From positions 1 to 64,000 of the forward strand of contig CANJLB010000015.1 of assembly GCA_947475065.1 (NCBI GenBank): 64,000 nt of DNA, given 5' to 3'. The first letter of the stretch is position 1. Each line of letters begins with the position of its first letter. A program made the translations under genes and the position numbers. Shown piece after piece: positions 20,023 to 28,880 of the stretch. The notes under the pieces are model-generated. The model worked only from the letters and a program-made list of their open reading frames with translations. It ran no database searches and was not told where the DNA came from. Source of the DNA: Opitutia bacterium. GTDB lineage: Bacteria > Verrucomicrobiota > Verrucomicrobiia > Opitutales > Opitutaceae.

Positions 20023-21951
20023 TCATTTCGGTCCGTCCGACCCGAGCACGCCGTGTTCGATCCGCAGCAGTTCGGCGAGTGACCAGGCTTGAAATGGGCA
20101 GCCGCGCGGGATGTGCGGCGCGTCGGCGTCGGCGATCTCACTGACGTGGCCCAGCCCGGCCTCGCGCAGATGCGCGCGCAGCGGCGTGAGGAAACGGGTC
20201 CGGGCCTCGGCGCGTGTGGCCGCCGTGTTGCCGTTGACGCGCAGCCATGCCTCCACGAACGCGCCGAGCAGCCACGGCCAGACCGTGCCCTGGTGATAGG
20301 CGCCGTCGCGTGCCCGCACGCCGCCGGCATAGCGCGGGCAATAGCGCGGGTCGGATGGCGTGAGACTGCGCAGGCCGAGCGGGGTGACGAGCTGTTCCCC
20401 GACCACGCGCACGACGCCCGCCGCCTGTTCGCCTTCCAACAGCGCGAAAGGCAGGCCGCCGACGGCGAATATCTGGTTGGGCCGCACGCTCGCGTCGGTC
20501 CGTCCCGGCGAAAAATCCTCATCCACCACATCGTGGAGGCAGCCGGACGACGCGTTCCAAAATTTTTGGCGAAACGAAACCAGGGCTCGCCCGGCAAGCT
20601 CGTCCCACGCCGGGTTGCCCTGCGCGCCAAAGCGCAGCGCATTGATCCAGAGCGCCTGGATCTCGACGGGTTTCCCCATGCGCGGGGTGACGACCCAGTC
20701 ACCGACTTTCGCATCCATCCACGTGAGCTGCACGCCCGGCTGCCCGGCGAAAAGCAGGCCGTCCGTGTCGGCGCGGATGCCAAAGCGCGTGCCGCGCGCG
20801 TAGCCGGCGAGGATCGCCTCGGTGGCGGCGAGCAGCGCGCGTCGTTCGGCCACGGGCATGCGGCTGACAGCGGCGAAATAATCTTGCACGGCGATGATGA
20901 ACCAAAGCGAGGCATCCACCGAGTTGTATTCGGGCTGCGCGCCGCCGGAGGGGAAGCAGTTGGGCATCATGCCCTCCGAGACCACGTTGGCCCACTCGAG
21001 CAAAATCGCCCGCGCCGCGTCGAGCCGGCCCGTGGCAAGGCATAGGCCGCGGAGGCTGATGAACGTGTCGCGACCCCAGTCGGTGAACCACGGATAGCCC
21101 GCGATGATCGTGCGACCGTGTCCCCGGCGCACCAGGTAATCCTCGGCGGCCCGGTGCAGCGGGCTGGCGAACGCGGCGCGGCGGGCACGTTCCTGCTCGC
21201 GCCAGCCGGCGGCGACCTCGCGCGCCGGGCGGTGGCGAAAGCTATCCCAGTCCGGGCCGTCATCCGGCGACGCCAGCACCAGCACAGCTTCGCCGTTGGT
21301 CAGATCGAAAATGAAATTTCCCGGCGAGGCGAGATCCTCCGTGTCATCAAGACCGCGCGCGCTTTCCTCGGGATAGAGAAAATTGCGATACCAATGCGGG
21401 TCGTGCCTGTAGCTGCCGCTGGATTTTACCGCAATGGGCGGCACGCCGACGTAGGGCTGCCAGCGCAGCAGGTCGTCGGTGCGCGTGGGGGTGAAGTTGA
21501 ACGCGCCGTTCTCATGGTGCGTCGCGTGCGGGTCGCGGCCCGAGAAAAACGGGCGCACTTCCAGCGAACAGCCGGCGGGATCGCCGTCCAGTGTCCACGT
21601 GAGCACGGTCGCGGCGCGGTCCCGCGTTACAAAAAGTTCCTGCCGCAAGGTGCGGCCTTCGGGCAGGCGGAACGTCCAGGCCGGCCACGGTTCGGGGGCG
21701 AACGACGCGACCCGGTCCGCGCCATCGGGCGTGAGCACGCCGGGCGCGTAGCGCTGGCTGCTGAGAGCGAACCGGCCGGCCGGCGTGCGCACGAAGACGT
21801 CCGCGCCGTTGACGAGCACGAACCGGTGCGCCGGCGAGCCGTCGGCGCGGATTAGCAGCGCATGGTAGCGGCGGGTCCGCGGGAGGGAGACGGTGCCGGA
21901 GGCGAAGCCGCCGAGGCCGTCGGCCTCGAGCCATTCGAGTTCTGGGGCCAT
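20023..21951 (-). CDS. Glycogen debranching enzyme, amylo-alpha-1,6-glucosidase (GH133), 642 aa
   Basis: Two-domain architecture: an N-terminal beta domain (EWLEADGLGGFASGTV at residue 5, then TRRYHALLI) and a C-terminal alpha barrel with GRTIIAGYPWFTDWGRDTFI near 280, SVDASLWFI near 350 and DGAYHQGTVWPWLLG near 560. These are the landmark motifs of bacterial/archaeal amylo-alpha-1,6-glucosidases, and the length is typical. It removes alpha-1,6 branches during glycogen breakdown. It lies 171 bases upstream of the glucosidase gene on the same strand. Confidence 0.92.
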   Translation of the reverse strand: MAPELEWLEADGLGGFASGTVSLPRTRRYHALLIRADGSPAHRFVLVNGADVFVRTPAGRFALSSQRYAPGVLTPDGADRVASFAPEPWPAWTFRLPEGRTLRQELFVTRDRAATVLTWTLDGDPAGCSLEVRPFFSGRDPHATHHENGAFNFTPTRTDDLLRWQPYVGVPPIAVKSSGSYRHDPHWYRNFLYPEESARGLDDTEDLASPGNFIFDLTNGEAVLVLASPDDGPDWDSFRHRPAREVAAGWREQERARRAAFASPLHRAAEDYLVRRGHGRTIIAGYPWFTDWGRDTFISLRGLCLATGRLDAARAILLEWANVVSEGMMPNCFPSGGAQPEYNSVDASLWFIIAVQDYFAAVSRMPVAERRALLAATEAILAGYARGTRFGIRADTDGLLFAGQPGVQLTWMDAKVGDWVVTPRMGKPVEIQALWINALRFGAQGNPAWDELAGRALVSFRQKFWNASSGCLHDVVDEDFSPGRTDASVRPNQIFAVGGLPFALLEGEQAAGVVRVVGEQLVTPLGLRSLTPSDPRYCPRYAGGVRARDGAYHQGTVWPWLLGAFVEAWLRVNGNTAATRAEARTRFLTPLRAHLREAGLGHVSEIADADAPHIPRGCPFQAWSLAELLRIEHGVLGSDGPK

Positions 21952-22070
21952 GGAGAAAGGGGGTGGCCGTATCCTTGACCGAAGCCCGGGCCTGGCCCAA
22001 GGCGCAAGTACAAAAATAATCGCCGGTCGCGGTCAGGCGATCCGGCGAGAAAGCTGGCGCGCGGCTTGGT

Positions 22071-22940
22071 TCAGCCGCCGGTGTCGAAGCCGGGATACAG
22101 TGTCATGCCACCGTCCACGTAGAGGGTTGCCCCGGTGACGTAGTCGGAGTCGTCGGACGCGAGCCAGACGGCGGCGCGGCCGATTTCCTCGGCTTCCCCA
22201 ATGCGGCGATATGGGATGAGGGTCAGGAGTGAAGCGTAGGCTTCGGGCGTGCTCCACGCCGCCGTGTTGATGGGCGTGCGGATGGCGCCGGGCGAAACGC
22301 TGTTGCAACGGATGCGCAGCGGGGCGACTTCCTGCGCGATGCTCTTCATCATGAGCGCGACGCCGCCTTTCGACGCGGCGTAGTTCACGTGGCCGGCCCA
22401 CGGGATGATGTCGTGGACGGAGCTGATGCAGACAATCTTGCCGGCGGAGCAGGAAACTTTTTGCACGACGCCGCGGCGTTTGAATTCGCAGATGGCCTCG
22501 CGGGAGCACAGGAACTGGCCGGTGAGGTTGACATCAATCACGCGCTGCCATTGGGCGAGCGTCATTTCGTGGAACGCGGCGTCCTTTTGGAGACCGGCGT
22601 TGTTCACCAGGATGTCCACGGTGCCAAACTTCTGGAGCATCTCGGCGAACATCGCCTTGACCTCGGCCTCGTTGCTCACGTCAGCCTTGATGGCGAGGGC
22701 CTGGCTGCCGCTTTTGCGGATCTCGGCGGCGACGGCCTCGGCGCTCTCAGGGGCGCTGGCGTAGTTGACCACGACATCCGCGCCAGCCCGGCCGAGCGCG
22801 ATCGCGACGGCCTTGCCGATGCCGGAGCTGGCACCGGTGACGAGGGCCTTCTGGCCCTTGAGCAACGGTAGCACCGGGCGCGGGGCCGGCTCAGGAAAGT
22901 TTTTCTTGATGAAGTCGAGGTCGGGGGCGGGAGTGCTCAT
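22071..22940 (-). CDS. Short-chain dehydrogenase/reductase (glucose 1-dehydrogenase type), 289 aa
   Basis: Classical SDR: cofactor motif TGASSGIGKA (35-44), NNAG at 113-116, catalytic Ser near 173 and Tyr187-x3-Lys191 (YAASK), and the C-terminal VDGGMTLYPGF. A 28-residue N-terminal extension before the Rossmann fold is seen in glucose-1-dehydrogenase-like SDRs. The motif layout does not fix the substrate; sugar oxidation would fit the glucan-degrading genes downstream. Start 22940 (MSTPAPDLDF) is chosen because the upstream frame is non-conserved. Confidence 0.85.
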   Translation of the reverse strand: MSTPAPDLDFIKKNFPEPAPRPVLPLLKGQKALVTGASSGIGKAVAIALGRAGADVVVNYASAPESAEAVAAEIRKSGSQALAIKADVSNEAEVKAMFAEMLQKFGTVDILVNNAGLQKDAAFHEMTLAQWQRVIDVNLTGQFLCSREAICEFKRRGVVQKVSCSAGKIVCISSVHDIIPWAGHVNYAASKGGVALMMKSIAQEVAPLRIRCNSVSPGAIRTPINTAAWSTPEAYASLLTLIPYRRIGEAEEIGRAAVWLASDDSDYVTGATLYVDGGMTLYPGFDTGG

Positions 22941-23145
22941 GATGGGATGAATCGGGAGGTGTTGTAGTTGGGAAAGAGGCGGCGGGAAAAGCCCCGTCGT
23001 GCGGGTCAGAAAGGGCCGTCTTGGCTGAAAAGTGAAGCGCAAATTGTATAAGGCGCGGAAATTTTCATATTGGGTCCGATTTCGTCCAACCATGCCAAGC
23101 CAATGCGTGGGCAACTTTCCGGCCAAGCCGGGGTAATTTCCCGCC

Positions 23146-23327
23146 ATGATCTTGCAACTGGAAGCCGTCACGCGTGAGGCGCACGGCTTTGCGCGGTCGA
23201 AGAGGGCCGGGCGACCGGGGAAACACACGCGGAAGTCCGCTCGCAGATGCAGGCGTGCTTTGATGCACTCAAGTCTGGTCGGGACGCGGGCCTGTCGTTC
23301 GAGGAAGTCTTTGGCGAGCCGGCATGA
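23146..23327 (+). pseudogene. Antitoxin-like gene remnant, frameshifted
   Basis: The ATG at 23146 opens MILQLEAVTREAHGFARSK. A second frame then carries AVEEGRATGETHAEVRSQMQ and SFEEVFGEPA to the stop at 23327. Joining the two frames near 23195 would give a short helical protein of about 60 aa ending in an acidic tail, like many type II antitoxins (ParD/Phd-type size). No intact toxin lies beside it. The functional assignment is tentative. Confidence 0.4.
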
Positions 23328-23382
23328 CGAACTGCGGATTTACGGATCAATTCAGAAGCCATGAAGCCGGGAACTGAGTTGG

Positions 23383-23468
23383 AACGCGGAGGGCGCGGAG
23401 AAACCAATCCGAGGCACGGAGGGATGGCCGGCGCGGCTTTGCTCCGTGCACTCCGCGTCCTCCGCGTT
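23383..23468. repeat. Inverted repeat of the cgcggagggcgcggag type
   Basis: The arms aacgcggagggcgcggag (23383-23400) and ctccgcgtcctccgcgtt (23451-23468) are reverse complements at 17 of 18 positions, with a 50-base spacer that itself contains cacggag/ctccgtg. It is intergenic, next to the antitoxin remnant. Confidence 0.6.
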
Positions 23469-23529
23469 GAAAACTCCGGCGCATTTGCGGCTTGCGGGCG
23501 GGGGCGGCGGGCGGCGTAATCACCGCGCT

Positions 23530-23631
23530 GTGATTTTTCGTCGTCTGATCGTCCGGCTGCTGCTCCTCGCCGCCTTCGCGTTCGCCCCACTGCTGCGGGC
23601 CGCTGACAACATCGCCGAGTTGCGTGCCTGA
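23530..23631 (+). pseudogene. Signal-peptide remnant of a Sel1-type protein
   Basis: From a GTG at 23530 the frame reads VIFRRLIVRLLLLAAFAFAP followed by LLRAADNIAELRA and stop. It resembles the membrane/signal segment of the Sel1-repeat gene that begins at 23974 (both contain VRLLLL after an Arg-rich start). It is probably the front of a second, deleted copy. A real 33-aa peptide cannot be excluded. Confidence 0.35.
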
Positions 23632-23665
23632 GCACAGACATGATCCTCACGGCCTCGCCTTGACC

Positions 23666-23947
23666 ATGAAAATCTGGAAGCTCACCCCCATTGCGCCGCA
23701 AGCACCGGATTTTACCAGTGCATCCTGCTGGCACGACACAGCGTTTGTCCGATCCGACGACTCAAACAAAGCGAGAAGGATTGCGGATCTTCGTTTGTCC
23801 AATGCTGGGAAAGTAACTCAACGACATCTGCCGCCGCCGTCCCATCCTTGGTCAATCGTAACTTTGGTGCGTTGCGAGGAAGACCTGTCAGGCCAGTACC
23901 CCTCCGAAGGGCCAGAAGAAGTAGTTTGGCCAGAGAATATCGACTGA
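23666..23947 (+). CDS. Small conserved-type protein of unknown function, 93 aa
   Basis: Begins MKIWKLTPIAPQAPDFTSA and ends GPEEVVWPENID. From memory it resembles a family of about 90-residue cytoplasmic proteins opening with Met-Lys-x-Trp-x-Leu-Thr-Pro, having a central Ala-Arg-x-Ile-Ala block and an acidic end; their function is not known to me. No signal peptide. It lies in the accessory patch just before the broken Sel1 gene. Confidence 0.55.
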   Translation: MKIWKLTPIAPQAPDFTSASCWHDTAFVRSDDSNKARRIADLRLSNAGKVTQRHLPPPSHPWSIVTLVRCEEDLSGQYPSEGPEEVVWPENID

Positions 23948-23973
23948 AACGAGAATCGGCACTTCATTTTGCT

Positions 23974-24912
23974 ATGCGCTTTTCACGACCCAGTGTCCGG
24001 CTGCTACTGCTCGTCCTCTTCGCGAGTGGGCTGCTGCTGTTCGTCGCATACAAGTTCAAACCAAAGGCCGACCCCTACGGTGAGATGAGCGAAACCGCCA
24101 AAGCGGAAATGGGCGACGCCCTTTCTCAGACATCCCTCGGATTCAAATATCTATACGGCGAAGGTGTGCCGAAAGACGCTGCCGAGGCAATGAAATGGTT
24201 CCGCAAGGCTGCTGAGCAAGGGACCCAGTCGAAGGGGATAAATGGTTTCGCAAACTTGATGATGACTACGCCGAAGCAGTGAAATGGTTTCGCAAGGCTG
24301 CTGAACAAGGCAATGCCTCGGGCCAAGCCAGACTCGGACGGATGTATGCCAATGGCTTCGGTGTGCCAAAAGACGCCGCCGAAGCAGCTAAATGGTTTCT
24401 TAAGGCTGCTGAACAAGATAACATTTTCGCGCAAAAATACCTCGGACAAATGTATGCCGATGGCGAGGGCGTGCCGCAGGACTACGCCGAAGCCGTGAAA
24501 TGGTTTCGCAAGGCTGCGGTTCAGCGTTATGCCTCAGAATTATACGACCGTGGATTGAAATATGCCTTTGGTCTTCGCGGGCCGAAGGACTCCGCCAGAG
24601 CAGTGAAATTATTCCTCAAGGCTGCGGAGCTGGGAAATGCAGAAGCCCAATCCAGACTCGGACTGATGTATGCCGATGGCGAAGCTGTAACGAAAAATTT
24701 CACTGAAGCAGTGCAATGGCTCCGCAGCCAAAGCCACCGGCGACATCCCGCAGAACGTGAACTACGCCGTGAAAAGCGCATATGCCCTCGCACTGCTGGA
24801 TCTTTACCTCGACCGCACCGCGCCGACCCCAACCCCGGCTGATCCCAAGCTCAAATTCGAGGACATGGTCGCGAAAGCTCAGGAGTCGGTCGTCCTGATT
24901 TTGGTTTACTGA
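23974..24912 (+). pseudogene. Broken Sel1-repeat protein with a serine-protease-type C-terminal tail
   Basis: The first frame (23974-24282) has an N-terminal membrane anchor (SVRLLLLVLFASGLLLF) and one Sel1 repeat (GFKYLYGEGVPKDAAEAMKW). It then shifts frame near 24230. The second frame (24279-24842) holds four more Sel1 repeats such as YLGQMYADGEGVPQDYAEAV. After about 24725 a third frame carries AAKATGDIPQNVNYAVKSAY and FEDMVAKAQESVVLILVY to the TGA at 24912. That last segment matches, from memory, the end of trypsin-like protease domains fused to Sel1 repeats in Verrucomicrobiota. The catalytic His/Asp/Ser part is missing, so the gene suffered at least two frameshifts and a large internal deletion. 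Confidence 0.65.
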
Positions 24913-24920
24913 GTCGGCAT

Positions 24921-25055
24921 TTTTTACCACGGATTACACGGATTAACACGGATAGAACTTCGCTGAAGTTCACAGCGGGTTGGCAGCCGTGATCATCTGT
25001 GTTCCGAGCGAAGCGACAGTCTGACAATCCGTGGTTAAAACTTCGTTTCTGAGTT
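24921..25055. repeat. Dispersed repeat, copy A (accacggattacacggat type)
   Basis: The left part ttttttaccacggattacac... and the right part ...caatccgtggttaaaac are inverted with respect to each other. The repeat ends at the stop codon of the ABC ATPase gene at 25056. The ending tttctgagttt is shared with copy B. Confidence 0.75.
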
Positions 25056-26039
25056 TTAGATTTCCCCCAGGCGCACGCAGGCCACCTCGCGGGATACGTC
25101 GGCGGGGGTGAGCGGAGGGATGGCAAGCTTGCATTTTTCCTGCACGAACGGGCAGCGCGGGTGAAAGGCGCAGCCGGGGGGCGGGTTGATGGGCGAGGGT
25201 GGGTCGCCAGGGAGCACGAGGCGCTGACGGGTGCGCTCGGTGTCGGGGTCGGGCACGGGGATGGCGCTCACGAGCGCACGGGTGTAGGGGTGCAGCGGAT
25301 GCTCGATCACGGCGGCCGCCGGGCCGAGCTCGACGATTTTGCCGAGATACATCACGGCGATGCGGTCGGAGATATGTTTCACCACCGCGAGGTCGTGCGC
25401 GATGAAGACAAGGCTCAGCCCCATCGAGCGGACGAGCGACGCGAGGAGGTTCAGAATCTGCGCCTGGATGGACACGTCGAGGGCGGAGACCGGTTCGTCG
25501 GCGATGATGACCTTGGGGCGCAGCGCGAGCGCGCGGGCAATGGCGATGCGCTGGCGCTGGCCGCCGGAAAACTCATGCGGGTATTTTTGCGCGGCTGCCG
25601 GCGAGAGGCCGACGAGCGTCATCAGCTCGGCGACACGTGCGGGCACGTCGCCGGCCGGGCAGACACGGTGGACCCGCAGCGGTTCGGCCAGCGCGGCGAA
25701 GACGGTGAGCCGCGGGTTGAGCGAAGCGAAGGGGTCTTGGAAAACCATCTGGAGGTCGCGGCGCGCGGCGCGCAGCCCGGCGGTCGCGGCGGTCGTGAGA
25801 TTTTTGCCTTCGAGGATGACCGTGCCGCCGGTCGTCGGCACGAGCTGGAGGATGGTCCGTGCGAGGGTGGATTTGCCGCAGCCGGACTCGCCGACGAGCC
25901 CGAGCACCTCCCCGCGCCCGAGGGAGAGCGTGACCCCATCCACGGCCTTCACCGTGCCCGCCGGCCGCCGGCGGAAAAAGCCGGAGTGGACGGGGAAGTG
26001 GGTCTGGAGATCGGTGAGTTCGAGGATGGGGGCGGACAT
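25056..26039 (-). CDS. Oligopeptide/dipeptide ABC transporter ATPase (DppF/OppF type), 327 aa
   Basis: Walker [10 protein letters not shown] near residue 58, signature [15 protein letters not shown] near 165, Walker [13 protein letters not shown], and the C-terminal oligopeptide-transporter domain with clustered cysteines ([10 protein letters not shown]...KCKL). The family energises import of peptides or other solutes together with a DppD-type partner and two permeases. Start 26039 (MSAPILEL) follows a short in-frame extension rich in Phe that is not typical. Its stop codon abuts repeat copy A and its start is 21 bases from copy B. No permease or binding protein is nearby. Confidence 0.9.
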   Translation of the reverse strand: MSAPILELTDLQTHFPVHSGFFRRRPAGTVKAVDGVTLSLGRGEVLGLVGESGCGKSTLARTILQLVPTTGGTVILEGKNLTTAATAGLRAARRDLQMVFQDPFASLNPRLTVFAALAEPLRVHRVCPAGDVPARVAELMTLVGLSPAAAQKYPHEFSGGQRQRIAIARALALRPKVIIADEPVSALDVSIQAQILNLLASLVRSMGLSLVFIAHDLAVVKHISDRIAVMYLGKIVELGPAAAVIEHPLHPYTRALVSAIPVPDPDTERTRQRLVLPGDPPSPINPPPGCAFHPRCPFVQEKCKLAIPPLTPADVSREVACVRLGEI

Positions 26040-26060
26040 CGGAATGAAGAAAACAAAAAA

Positions 26061-26196
26061 TTTTACCACGGATTACACGGATTTACACGGATAAGGCACG
26101 GAAGGGAAAAGAACCGATCTTAAGCTTGGTCAAATGAGGGATTATATCCGTGTGCATCTGTGTAATCCGTGGTTAAAAATCAGGTTTCTGAGTTTG
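26061..26196. repeat. Dispersed repeat, copy B
   Basis: The left arm ttttaccacggattacacgg (26061 on) and the right arm ending gtaatccgtggttaaaa are inverted copies, as in copy A. The right half (26141-26196) is nearly the same as the sequence at 26578-26622, giving direct repeats on both sides of the GxxExxY gene. Confidence 0.75.
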
Positions 26197-26218
26197 GGCT
26201 GCGATGGGCACGGATCAA

Positions 26219-26596
26219 TCATCGGACAATCCGCTTCCAGCGGAGATCGACGTGTTTGAAGTTCAGCAGCAGGGCGAGACGCAGTTGGGTGATGGCGAGA
26301 TAGCCGATCATTTGCGCAGTGTGGGTGGATGTGAAGTCCTCTGTGACTTTGGGATCAACGATGACCAACTCGTCCACGATGAGATCGGGGACAAGCGTGT
26401 CCACCACGATGCCTTCGTATAGCACATCGAACCGTTTCTGCTGCTCGATACGATGCCCTCGCTTTCGCAGTTCGATAACGAGGGCGTTTTCGTAGGCTTT
26501 TTCATCCAATCCCGGCTTGAGGGTGTTCAACACCTTCATCGCTGCACCGATGATGGATTCGCTCAGCTCAGGATGAAAGATTTTATCCGTGTGCAT
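26219..26596 (-). CDS. GxxExxY family protein, 125 aa
   Basis: The signature Gly-Leu-Asp-Glu-Lys-Ala-Tyr occurs at residues 29-35, followed by ENALVIELRKRG and a PDLIVDELVIVDPKV core that looks like a PD-(D/E)xK nuclease-fold strand pair (Asp71, Glu76, Lys83). Members are about 125 aa and common in Bacteroidota, Verrucomicrobiota and Cyanobacteria; their function is unknown. The start ATG lies inside the dispersed repeat (copy C), so the repeat supplies the leader and first codons. The gene interrupts an ABC-transporter gene pair on the same strand. Confidence 0.88.
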   Translation of the reverse strand: MHTDKIFHPELSESIIGAAMKVLNTLKPGLDEKAYENALVIELRKRGHRIEQQKRFDVLYEGIVVDTLVPDLIVDELVIVDPKVTEDFTSTHTAQMIGYLAITQLRLALLLNFKHVDLRWKRIVR

Positions 26597-26622
26597 CGGT
26601 GTAATCCGTGGTTGAAAATTCA
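26578..26622. repeat. Dispersed repeat, copy C (right-arm type)
   Basis: Reads ttttatccgtgtgcatcggt followed by gtaatccgtggttgaaaa. It matches copy B's right half with few changes. It overlaps the start of the GxxExxY gene (ATG at 26594-26596) and runs to the stop codon of the next ABC ATPase gene (26620). Confidence 0.7.
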
Positions 26623-27594
26623 GATTTCCCCGGCTTGGGCGCGGAGGCAGGCGTGGGCGTGGCCGGGGGTGGCTTCGCGCAGGGCGGGTGTTTCCGTCTG
26701 GCAGCGGTCGGTGGCAAACTCGCAGCGCGGGGCAAACGCACAGCCGGGAGGCAGGCGGGCGAGGTCGGGCGGAAGGCCGGGGATGGTGTGGAGGTCGCCG
26801 CCTTTCGGCTGGAGGCCGGGGATGCTGCGCTGGAGCGCGCGGGTGTAGGGGTGGAGCGGCGCGCGGAAGAGCGTGTGCGTGGTGGCCGTCTCGACGACGC
26901 GGCCGGCATACATCACCTGCACGCGGTCGCACAGGCCGGCGACAACGCCGAGGTCGTGCGTGACGAAAATCACCGCCATGCCGAGCTCGCGCTGCATTTT
27001 TTTGATCAGCTCCAGAATTTGGGCCTGCACGGTCACGTCGAGCGCGGTGGTCGGCTCGTCGGCGATGAGCAGTTCGGGGCGGGTGATGAGGGCCATCGCG
27101 ATCATCACCCGCTGCCGCATGCCGCCGGAAAACTGATGCGGGTGCTGGTGGAGGCGGCGCGCGGCGTCGTTGATGCCGACGGCCTCCAGCATGGCGAGGC
27201 CGCGGGCCAGCGCGTCTGGGCGGGAGATTTTTTCGTGGATCAACAGCGGTTCGATGAGCTGCTCACTGACGCGCAGGTAGGGGTTGAGCGAGGTCATCGG
27301 ATCCTGGAAAATCATGCTGATGCGCCTGCCGCGGATGGCGCGCAGCTCGCGGGGCGCGCAGCGGAGGAGGTCAACGCCGTCGAACATCGCCGAGCCGGCT
27401 TCGATCCGCGCGGGCGGCGACGGCAGCAGGCCGAGCAGCGAGAGGCAGGTGACGGACTTGCCCGAGCCGGATTCGCCGACGAGACCGAGCGTCTCGCCGC
27501 GCTCCAGCGCAAAACCCACGCCGTCCACGGCACGGACGACCCCGTGGCGCGTGTGGAAGCTCGTGCGGAGGTTCGTGACAGTCAGGAGCGGCAT
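26620..27594 (-). CDS. Oligopeptide/dipeptide ABC transporter ATPase (DppD/OppD type), 324 aa
   Basis: Walker A GESGSGKS near residue 41, [10 protein letters not shown], signature [15 protein letters not shown], Walker [13 protein letters not shown], and the C-terminal [15 protein letters not shown] domain. This is the usual partner of the DppF-type ATPase at 25056. The two ATPases normally form a heterodimer bound to two permeases. Here the pair is separated by repeats and the GxxExxY gene, and the permeases are elsewhere. The start at 27594 ([10 protein letters not shown]) fits the family. Confidence 0.9.
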   Translation of the reverse strand: MPLLTVTNLRTSFHTRHGVVRAVDGVGFALERGETLGLVGESGSGKSVTCLSLLGLLPSPPARIEAGSAMFDGVDLLRCAPRELRAIRGRRISMIFQDPMTSLNPYLRVSEQLIEPLLIHEKISRPDALARGLAMLEAVGINDAARRLHQHPHQFSGGMRQRVMIAMALITRPELLIADEPTTALDVTVQAQILELIKKMQRELGMAVIFVTHDLGVVAGLCDRVQVMYAGRVVETATTHTLFRAPLHPYTRALQRSIPGLQPKGGDLHTIPGLPPDLARLPPGCAFAPRCEFATDRCQTETPALREATPGHAHACLRAQAGEI

Positions 27595-27742
27595 GGCGGA
27601 AGTGCGGAATAGCGAGTGCGGATTGCGGAATCCAGACTAAGGAGGAGACAGAGGCGGGGGGCGCGGGGCGGCAATGGCAAAGGGGAAGGGGGATTGTGCA
27701 AACGCGGCGAGGGCGCGGCCTCCCCATGCCGCGCGCCGGCGC

Positions 27743-28726
27743 TCACGTTTTTGCATAGACGTCGGGCAGATCCGGGCCGCGGAGCTTGAAGCGTTTGTGC
27801 ACCCAAAAATACTGCTCGGGCGCGGCGCGGACGGCATCTTCGATCAGGCGGTTGAGGCGCCGCGTGTCGGCTTCGGCATCGGCGGTGGGGAAATTGGCGA
27901 GCGCAGAAAAAATCTCGAGCCGGTAGGAGCCGTCTTGCAGGCGGCGGGAGAAATACGGCACGACGGCGGCCCCGGTCATGTCCGCGATCCGGCCGGTGGC
28001 GGTATTGGTGACGGCGGGCACGCCGAAGAACGGAAGCAATGCCGTCGGTCCGGTGCGGCGCGCCTGGTCGGGTGCATACCAGATGGCGTGGCCGCCGCGC
28101 AGCGCGCGGACGAGGCCGCGCAGGTCGTCGAAATGGACGGCGACCGCCATGCTGCGTGCGCGCCGCCGGCTCATCAGGCGGGCGATGACGGGATTGTTGG
28201 TCTCGCGGTAGAGGCAGCCGAACGGGCCGGTCTCGTTGAGCATCCGCCCGCAGAGCTCGAGGGTGGAAAAATGCGCCGTGAGCAGCAGCACGCCCCGGTT
28301 GCCGGCGCGGGCGGCGGCGAGATGCTCGAGCCCGATGATGCGATGGGGCGGCAGCCGCCGGGCGGGGGCCCACCATGCGAGGCAGGTCTCAAAAAAACCA
28401 AGGGCGAGCGCGCCGAAGTGCGCGCGCGCGAGCCGGCGGATCTCGCCGGCGCTTTTTTCGGGAAAACAGAGCCGCAGGTTGATGAGCGCGACGTGCCGGC
28501 GGACGGGGATGACGTGCCACCAGAACGCGGCGAGCGCGGCCGCAAGGAGCCGTTGGATTCGCCAAGGCAGCAGTGAGAGCACCCGGAACAGCGCGACGCC
28601 GGCCCACATGGGCCAGTGGCGCGGGTGAAAGAGGTTGGGCTGCTCGCGGGCGCGTTCCATCGGTGCGGCGCGCAGCATGGGCGGGCGCAGGCGGGGGAGG
28701 AAGCGGGAAAATTTCCTATCGGTCAT
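27743..28726 (-). CDS. lpxL: Lipid A biosynthesis acyltransferase (LpxL/HtrB-like), 327 aa
   Basis: One N-terminal hydrophobic anchor (about residues 40-70) and the catalytic His-x4-Glu motif in LLLTAHFSTLELCG near residue 150 mark the Kdo2-lipid A acyltransferase (LpxL/LpxM) superfamily. Later blocks include AIWYAPDQ and YFWVHKRFK. It adds a secondary acyl chain to lipid A at the inner membrane. The first 22 residues are Arg/Pro-rich; an alternative start at 28660 (MERAREQ) is equally plausible. Confidence 0.85.
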   Translation of the reverse strand: MTDRKFSRFLPRLRPPMLRAAPMERAREQPNLFHPRHWPMWAGVALFRVLSLLPWRIQRLLAAALAAFWWHVIPVRRHVALINLRLCFPEKSAGEIRRLARAHFGALALGFFETCLAWWAPARRLPPHRIIGLEHLAAARAGNRGVLLLTAHFSTLELCGRMLNETGPFGCLYRETNNPVIARLMSRRRARSMAVAVHFDDLRGLVRALRGGHAIWYAPDQARRTGPTALLPFFGVPAVTNTATGRIADMTGAAVVPYFSRRLQDGSYRLEIFSALANFPTADAEADTRRLNRLIEDAVRAAPEQYFWVHKRFKLRGPDLPDVYAKT

Positions 28727-28880
28727 GCGTCATCGCTCATCGGGCCAATGCGGGAGCGCTGCCGAAGCGCACTGTCGCCGAGGGTTGACGAAACGACCCC
28801 AATGGCGTCGGCCCGAGGCCGAAAAGACATCACTCATTTCCCCTGTGCAAACCCGGTCAGGCCTCCCTAGCGTTGCCGGC

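Noticed and set aside
24921-26622. Idea that the repeated accacggat blocks form a CRISPR array
   Set aside because: Copies are few, inverted, of unequal spacing and flank whole genes; no cas genes are present.
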